Source: Tetragonia tetragonoides (Eukaryota > Streptophyta > Magnoliopsida > Caryophyllales > Aizoaceae). From it: a stretch of 64,000 nucleotides of DNA. The notes under the pieces are model-generated. The model made no database searches and was not told the DNA's origin. It worked only from the letters and a program-made list of their open reading frames with translations. The stretch covers positions 3,412,501 through 3,476,500 of the forward strand of contig CM076140.1 in NCBI GenBank assembly GCA_038025085.1, in the 5' to 3' direction. Positions 57,614 to 64,000 of the stretch are shown here, one piece after another (position 1 is the first letter of the stretch; each line of letters opens with the position of its first letter). The translations under genes were made by a program, and so were the position numbers.

Positions 57614-59703
57614 ATGGACGGTCAAGCGAAGCTGACACGTACACAGTCATCACTCCTCCGGTCATCTCCAACCATCCGATCATCTTCTCTCCACAGCTTC
57701 TCCTCCATCGCTGACGTCACCATCGAAGATGATGATGACCACAACCACAAGCCCAGCCCAACCCAACACCATCACCGGCCCGGCCCCAATCATACGGCCA
57801 GGTTAATCTCTCTCCTCGCTGGAGCCTTCACTACTTTAACGCTACTAACCGCTTTTATTTACCTCAAAACAGAAGAAATCGCCACCTCAGAGAATCTCCT
57901 TTTAGCCTTGATTTTCATCGCCGTTGTGCTTTTTTACCTCGGTAAAAACCGGGAAATCCTAAACCGGTCCAAATCGGTTTTTAGACACTTGTACCATTAC
58001 GAAAACCGGAAAACCTACCGGTCTAAATCGGTTCAGTGGTACATCGGAGATGAAGATTCTTCAAACCCATCAACAAAAAAGGGTTTCACTGAGGAGAGAG
58101 AAAGTCATGAGAAGGTGGAGTTTTACAGTAATGGGGATTTTTATGAAGGTGAATTTCATAAAGGGAAATGTAATGGAAGTGGGGTTTATAATTATTTTGT
58201 TAATGGGAGATATGAAGGGGATTGGGTTGATGGGAGATATGATGGGTATGGAATTGAAAGTTGGGCAAAAGGTAGTAAATATAGAGGGCAATATAGAGGT
58301 GGATTAAGACATGGTTTTGGGGTTTATAGATTTTATACAGGTGATACTTATGCTGGTGAATGGTGTAATGGACAATATCATGGTGTTGGTGTTCAAACTT
58401 GCTCTGATGGGAGTTGCTATGTTGGGGGCTTTAAGTGTGGGGTTAAACATGGCCTTGGTTGCTACCATTTCAGGTACTTCATATTAAATTTCCTCTCAAT
58501 TATTACTAGTCTTTGATTTTAAAGAATCTGGCTTATTGTTGGATTTTGGAAATTTTAGGGTTTTGGATTGTGAATTGGTTTTGGTAACATAATAATGAAA
58601 CAGTTTGAGTGGTTAATTTCTGGGTTTGCTGTTGAATTGAATATGGTAGGTAGTACAAATGAAGGATTTTTTTTTTTCCTTCAAGGTGGATGAAAAGATT
58701 GAGTCTTTGTTGAAATTGGCTTAGATGTCTAAATCTTATCTATTAAGGTTCTTGATTTTTTGTATTTCTTTTAATTAATTTTTTAAGGGGTGGGGTGGGG
58801 AGAGGGTGGAATTAGTTTGGGTTGTGATGGTGGTTTGCTTTTTGGTCTGTGGACCATTGATGATGGGTCATGATCACTCATGTCCAAAATCTATGTGGTG
58901 TTTACTGTTCATAATGCTCCCATCACATTCTCCAGGCTAATTTGTTTCCATAACCCGTGAATCAATTCTCATTGCTTTTATTGATCTAGTCTCTAGCCTA
59001 GTTTTAGTTTTGCCGTATTGTTCAATCCTTCATCAAATTTGAGTGTGAATGTGATGTGAGTAGCTTTGATCATCTTCTTAAGCACTGTAGCTTGTAGGTG
59101 AAAGTTATTGGTTAGTTAGGTGTAGAAGCTGGTGTACCAAATTATGCTAAATTCAATTTGTTGGTGTTTCAGAAATGGTGATAGATACGCTGGGGAGTAT
59201 TTCGGGGACAAAGTCCACGGATTTGGTGTGTATCACTTTGCTAATGGGCATTGTTATGAGGGCTCATGGCACGAAGGTCGTAAACAAGGCTATGGAATGT
59301 ACACATTTCGAAATGGCGAGGCGAAATGTGGTGAATGGGACGGTGGTTCCCTTAAAATTCCCTTGCCCCCACTAACAGATTCAGTTCTTCGAGCTGTTCA
59401 GGTAATTGTTTGATCAGAGATACTATTGATTTTAGCTGTTGCACCTGCTTATAATTGCTTGCTGTTTATGTTCAATGGGCCTGATTGCGGAGTATTATGT
59501 TATATGTTCTGACTTCATTTGATCGATCTGTTTTACAGGCAGCTCGAAAAGCAGCAGAGAACGCGATTCACCTCAGGCGGGTGGATGATCAAGTAAACAA
59601 GGCAGTGATGGCTGCAAATCGAGCAGCCACTGCTGCTAGAGTAGCTGCTGTTAAAGCAGTCCAGAATAGAATGGATGGTAATTTTCATGATACAGATGTG
59701 TAA
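57614..59703 (+). CDS. MORN-repeat protein with two N-terminal membrane spans
   Basis: Exons 57,614-58,473, 59,173-59,401 and 59,539-59,703, phases consistent (417 residues). Order: Ser-rich basic N terminus (1-35), acidic/His patch (38-60), two membrane helices (about 63-84 and 94-109), a linker, then seven to eight MORN repeats from about residue 167 to 350 (YEGEFHKGKCNGSGVY, YEGDWVDGRYDGYG, YAGEWCNGQYHGVG, YAGEYFGDKVHGFG and others), then an Ala-rich helical tail (RKAAENAIHLRRVDDQVNKA). MORN repeats bind lipids or partners. Relatives are often annotated as SET7/9-like methyltransferases because of the MORN repeats, but no SET domain is present, so that label would be misleading. From memory this is the At1g77660 type, next to At1g77670 in Arabidopsis. 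Confidence 0.93.
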
Positions 59704-60121
59704 AAGCGAGGCAAAAGTGCTTTGCTCTGAGAAAATTGTAAATTTTTCGCAAAAATTGTGTTAGTAACTTGGGAGAAAAATGGAACACCCTGGTGAGCAC
59801 AAGCACGCCGGAGGTTGAAAGAGTTTTTGAGGTTTTTCTTTTTATCCTTTTTTTTTTCTTTTCCCAATGACCCACACTCTGTAACTTGTATATAAATCTA
59901 AAAATGTAGATGAATGGAAGCTGAAATTTTCAGGGCTCACTTCTTTAACGCCCATTCTTTTTCTATAGTTTTGGTTCCTGAAGCTAACATTATCAGGGAG
60001 TATTTCTTTTTTATGGCAATAATGATTAGTGAGTTTGTAGGTTTTATCTGCAGCACAGTCAGCATATACTCAATGCCACTTATGGCTTATCTATAATGTT
60101 GGAGCCTTACTTCAACTTTCA
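59704..60121 (+). other. 3' UTR and downstream region of the MORN gene
   Basis: Probable 3' UTR to about 59.9-60.1 kb with T-rich stretches. No separate gene. Confidence 0.45.
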
Positions 60122-60139
60122 ATAGTCTGGTGTAAACTA

Positions 60140-60227
60140 GGTGGGGGTGGTGGATAGCATAGTAGCACATTCCCCGCTCGTCCCTAGCAGATCAGGAATT
60201 GAATCCCATTACCCTAAAAGAGAAAAT
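60140..60227 (+). mobile_element. short tRNA-derived SINE
   Basis: A-box-like TGGATAGCATAGTAGC and B-box-like GGAATTGAATCCC, with an A-rich end. Flanked by an imperfect duplication ATAGT(C/A)TGGTGTA(A/G)AC at 60,122-60,139 and 60,228-60,246. Confidence 0.65.
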
Positions 60228-62185
60228 ATAGTATGGTGTAGACACATGATTTAATGATTTTATTTTCGGCAAAAAAACGTTCGATTATACGATGGTTTCA
60301 TACCATTTTAGTACATCAAACTCGTTCGTATCAGTAATTTGTAAGTACTACTTATATTGTAAGATAGATAATGGTGTAAGTACTCGAGTTTGGTTAAAAG
60401 TTCTCAAGGATTATCTAGGATTTACCCCAAAACCAGCTTGGAAGTTTCTGCCAAGTATGTTAAAACAGTTGGACGGGGGAAAAAGGGATGTGTTAGAATG
60501 AGAAGGACCTTTGCAAGTTATGGGTGTAAGATTGTGTCTCTTTCGAACTTATTGAGTTTGTATGGTATATTGGTATGGGTATGAGATGGTGGTGGTGACT
60601 GTTGTCTCTTTGAACTTGTTTTCCTCTGCCTCCAGAATTTTGATTTGTCTCCGTCTATCATCTATGCCTACTACAACTCTGGCGTAAATTACCAACTCCA
60701 TCCAAAACATATCATCAAGTTATGGTCTGAATCTTAATATGAATTGGCCCGTTTTTATCTCAGTGATTAAGGCATGTTCTTCACCTTTTTTTTACTGAAC
60801 TTATCTGCACAATACTGCACTGAACTGAAATTTACTGAATTGAACTGAATTTTTCTGAACTGAACTTATTTTTACTGAATCTACAATTAAAAAGAGTAAA
60901 TTTGTTCTTTGGTTTACCGAACTCTACTGAATTTTTCTGAACTAAACTTCCTTTTACTTAACTAAACTGAATTTTACTGAACTGAACTGAATTTTACTGA
61001 ATACTTCAAAAGAAAGTTGAGGAGAACAGGGCCGAAGATTCATTTTGTAGAAACGTACTCGTAGAAAGAACAAGGCTATATGGTTCTCTTTCTCTCTATA
61101 ATTCTATAAATACAGGGTAAGAGGAGATATTGGATCATCCATCTCAAACATTTTGGGAGTCCTATGCTGATATTGAAATTGACACTCCTAGATTGAGAAA
61201 AAGCATAATGTAAGAGGTTTCATCAATAATACCAAAGAAAATCGAATTGAGGGAAGAGTTTGTTGGTGTCGACAATTACAATGGTACCCCTTTGTACTCA
61301 TTGCATTTGGAATGAAATTGGCCAAAACTCATAATTAAAGCAACCATTTAACTATATGTTTAGATGCACCGTTAGTCCCTAGATCTTATTTAGATGAAAT
61401 TGAATGAACTTTTAGTGAATTTGTCCTAACTCACCTTATATTAGAAACAAAACTTACTGAGACATTACTAGATCGAAAATCATCTATTATATTGACCTTT
61501 GAGTAAGATTCTTGGATGAGCTAGAATACCTTACTCACCAATTACCAAACATAGTTGTATTATTAATTAAACATTGTAATTTATCTGAGAAACCCTGGTA
61601 GAAAGTAAAGTTTTTGAGAGAGAGAAGTAAATGTTAACTTTTGAGTAAGCTTAAACGTGTTGTGGTACAAGTGTACAACACAAACAAATTACCACCTAAT
61701 ACATAACACAAGTGGAGAGAAAAGATCAAGTAGGTAAAAACAATTTGCCATATTGGGATCATTGGACATTTTGGACGTTCCAAATTAGTTTTACTTATCT
61801 CCGAAATAGACAAATCCAGCTTTCGTCCAAACAGAAATGTGACAAATACTAGATGAGATTAGATAGATCAAATTCAAAACATATAGAGCATGGAGCAAGT
61901 GCAGTGATGCTTGCCAATAATATCAAATTAAACTTAAACTAAAAAGATAATCTGGAGCCATGTGCCCTGAATATGTAATACATGCTTTAAGGCTGGGGTT
62001 AAGAAAATATTTAAGGAGTTGGTTGTCATTATTCTTAGAGAGGCACATGATCAAGTCGTGCTACTGCTGGTGAGGTTCAATTTCATGCATGCTTGAATCT
62101 TGATCCATACCCATTGATTGTTTTAGTTTCTCTTGCTTGTTGCCTCTATTTGTAATCAAGAGAGGCAAGGCTACTTTTATGTGGG
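60228..62185. other. intergenic DNA with ACTGAA-type minisatellite and a dispersed 66-bp repeat
   Basis: 60,795-61,010 is built from variants of TTTACTGAACTGAA and TTTTTCTGAACTGAA. 61,425-61,490 matches 50,614-50,679 (CCTAACTCACC through GAGACATTACTAGATC). No gene recognised. Confidence 0.55.
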
Positions 62186-62375
62186 TGAGATCCTCTGCTG
62201 TTCCTTCAAGAACAACAAAGATATAGTCTTTACAATCTCACTCTAAATTTGGTCTTCTATTTTTTTTGGATCTTGAATTATAAGGAAGATTAACTTTAAG
62301 GGGTTAAAAAAGAGAGAGAGAGAGAAAATAAATTTGATCCCCTATTATAATCGTAGAGAATCTTAACTCTTTTTA
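62186..62375. repeat. diverged repeat copy 1 (possible MITE)
   Basis: Starts near AGATCCTCTGCTGTTCC and includes CAATCTCACTCTAAA, TTGGATCTTGAATTATAAGGAA and GGGGTTAAAAAA. It is partly collinear with 63,528-63,660. The two ends look weakly inverted. Confidence 0.45.
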
Positions 62376-63520
62376 TGTTACCTTTTCCCAGTATATAATT
62401 CTCTTATATGTTTATATGTTATATTAATCTCTAGCTAGATTATGAATCAAAATTCAAAAGTTCAAAAGAGTCTAGTAATATAAGGCCAATATTGAATAGC
62501 TTAGCTAATAGCCTAATATGACCAATAGACCATTTTAATTCAATAATAACACTAAATGTTTTCTTTTCCTCTTCTTCTCTTTCGTCCCTACCAATCTTTA
62601 TTTACTTGTCTATACTCTAAGGTTTCTTGCTCTTACAAGTTTTCTTTCCCTTTTGTTAATTTTATTTTTCGATAGGAGCATGTTTTCTTTCTTGATGAAA
62701 ATAACAGTTGTATAACTAGGAATACATTCAAAAGTATATTAAAAGATACGTCAAATTTTGTTTTATACTCGTATATATTTAAAGCTCGTAATACTATTAT
62801 GTACAATATTCAAACAAAATTCTTTTAAGTGACAAATCTGTTTGATTTGATCCACGAATATAAGTCGTATAAATTGAACGTTTATATCACAGACTAACAA
62901 GTATATTATTTTATAAGATAGATTTCGAGTGTGTTTTTTTTCCATGAAGTAAACTAAACCATACTGTACTGAACTCCATTAAACTGAATTGAACCAATTA
63001 GTAAATAAGTAAAAAAGAATACAACCTTACTATTGAATTGCATCTAAGAGTATATGCATGAGCATTCTTTATATCTATTTGGTGTCAACTAAGTTAATTA
63101 TGCTTATGCTCATCAAGTAGGTTAAAAATGTGTTGAGTTGTACCATGATATGATAGAAGTACATATTTATTTCTATTTGTTTAACCGGCTCACATGGGTT
63201 TCACAAAAGTGAAGCACGCAACATGTCACAGTTTTACTGAAAATTTTCTCATCTTTCTGGATTCGATGATCTGGTGGCACATCAGTCATCCTTTGACTAA
63301 TCGTGGTAGATAGGTTTGGTTTGAATAAAATTACCCACCAGCAAATGACCGTTTGCCTTGTTCTTTTCAATTTTCATCTCATTAATTGCCCTTCCCATTC
63401 TTCAAGTAGCCACTAATTCTTTATTGGCGCCATCACATTTCCTCTTTTTTTTTTTTATTTCTTTTGAGCAGAAACCCATTTGCTCTGTTATAGAGAAAGA
63501 CAGATGAGAAGAGGTGAAGA
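62376..63520. other. AT-rich intergenic DNA, no gene seen
   Basis: Only short frames. ACTGAACTCCATTAAACTGAATTGAA-type repeats near 62,945-63,000. Confidence 0.4.
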
Positions 63521-63665
63521 TTCCTGCAATCTCATTCTAAAATTATTCTTCTTTATTTTTGACCTCTTGAATTGCAGGAAAAATTTAGGGAGTTAAAGAA
63601 TAAAGATAGAAAGAAAAGAAACTGATCTCTTGCTGTAACAGCAGAGGATCTGAACTTGATGAGAA
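63521..63665. repeat. diverged repeat copy 2 (possible MITE)
   Basis: GCAATCTCATTCTAAAAT, CTCTTGAATTGCAGGAA, GGGAGTTAAAGAA and a right end AACAGCAGAGGATCT, whose inverse begins copy 1 (AGATCCTCTGCTGTT). Suggests one element family with inverted ends. Confidence 0.45.
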
Positions 63666-64000
63666 GCGCCACAAAACTTTAAAAATATCCGTATATTAGT
63701 ACTGCATGTAGTACTAGTACTTCTATTATATTATAGAGCAAGTTTGGTGTGAGACCACCTCATAAAATAATGAATTCACTATTTAAAAATGTAGAAGTTA
63801 TTTATTATGACTCGTGACCCTTAATCCATTAAAGATGATCATTGTTTTACTAAAAGTTACATCAAAATTGTTTTAAACAAATTTTTTTTATAAGATAATA
63901 GTAATTGTTTAATTATTGGTGAGATGCTGTGTGTGGGTAATGTAATGTCCTATAGCATGTTCCTACCCTACCTTAAATTGAAAATTGATTGGAGGATACA
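63666..64000. other. AT-rich end of the window, nothing recognised
   Basis: No gene, repeat terminus or regulatory site can be supported here. Confidence 0.4.

Noticed and set aside
58050..58307. Frames of 73-85 codons inside the first MORN exon
   Set aside because: Out-of-frame shadows of the Gly-rich MORN repeats.
1..64000. Prokaryotic-type systems: CRISPR arrays, operons, toxin-antitoxin loci, phage or plasmid genes
   Set aside because: The repeats are irregular satellites or transposons; all supported genes are split plant nuclear genes.

Overview
This is nuclear DNA of a flowering plant, almost certainly a eudicot. The evidence is split genes with GT-AG introns, CT/GA-rich leaders, families known from plants (a two-membrane-span MORN protein, a COX23/CHCHD7-like twin CX9C protein, a type-I DnaJ), Stowaway MITEs, Ty1/copia and Ty3 elements, LINE tails, tRNA-derived SINEs and hAT/Mutator-like elements. 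Nothing prokaryotic, organellar or CRISPR-like is present. The species cannot be named from this sequence.

Layout. 1-7.7 kb: a decayed minus-strand DnaJ (HSP40) gene that still has its introns and leader intron, with a 5'-truncated LINE in one intron. 7.7-19 kb: AT-rich intergenic DNA with a Stowaway MITE, a (TA)n tract, a SINE-like segment, a LINE tail with an internal triplication and a 20-bp target duplication, an approximately 80-bp minisatellite, and a 3.5-kb solo LTR (minus strand) that contains an integrase fragment between two copies of one LTR segment. 19-20.2 kb: a possible small one-span membrane-protein gene. 20.7-21.4 kb: a degenerate GGAAC/GGAAT-type repeat. 21.55-26.95 kb: a nearly full-length Ty1/copia element (minus strand) with both LTRs, PBS, PPT and TSD, an open gag and a broken pol. 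27-30 kb: an unrecognised ORF, tandem repeats and an LTR relic. 31.0-34.3 kb: a plus-strand COX23-like gene. 34.7-36.7 kb: a GC-rich satellite block (monomer about 300 bp) split by a hAT MITE. 37-42.7 kb: a copia gag relic and a Mutator-like element with 175-bp inverted ends and a perfect 9-bp TSD. 42.9-45.1 kb: a plus-strand coiled-coil protein gene with a one-base frameshift. 46.5-52.8 kb: a plus-strand PLP aminotransferase whose 5-kb intron holds a hAT-like element, a SINE and a second satellite block. 53-57 kb: repeats and two Stowaway MITEs. 57.6-59.7 kb: a plus-strand MORN-repeat gene. 59.7-64 kb: intergenic DNA with a SINE and diverged repeats.

The genes do not form a functional cluster. 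The aminotransferase and the MORN gene look like a conserved neighbour pair: from memory, Arabidopsis At1g77670 and At1g77660 are related and adjacent. Several broken frames (DnaJ, coiled-coil gene, copia pol twice) differ from expectation by loss of one base in a short homopolymer, so some of the damage may be sequencing error. The substitution stops, however, are better explained by real decay. I found no convincing new biological system. The most informative objects are the Mutator-like element with gene-like cargo, the rearranged solo LTR, the copia element with TA...TA termini, and the satellite block inside a gene intron.
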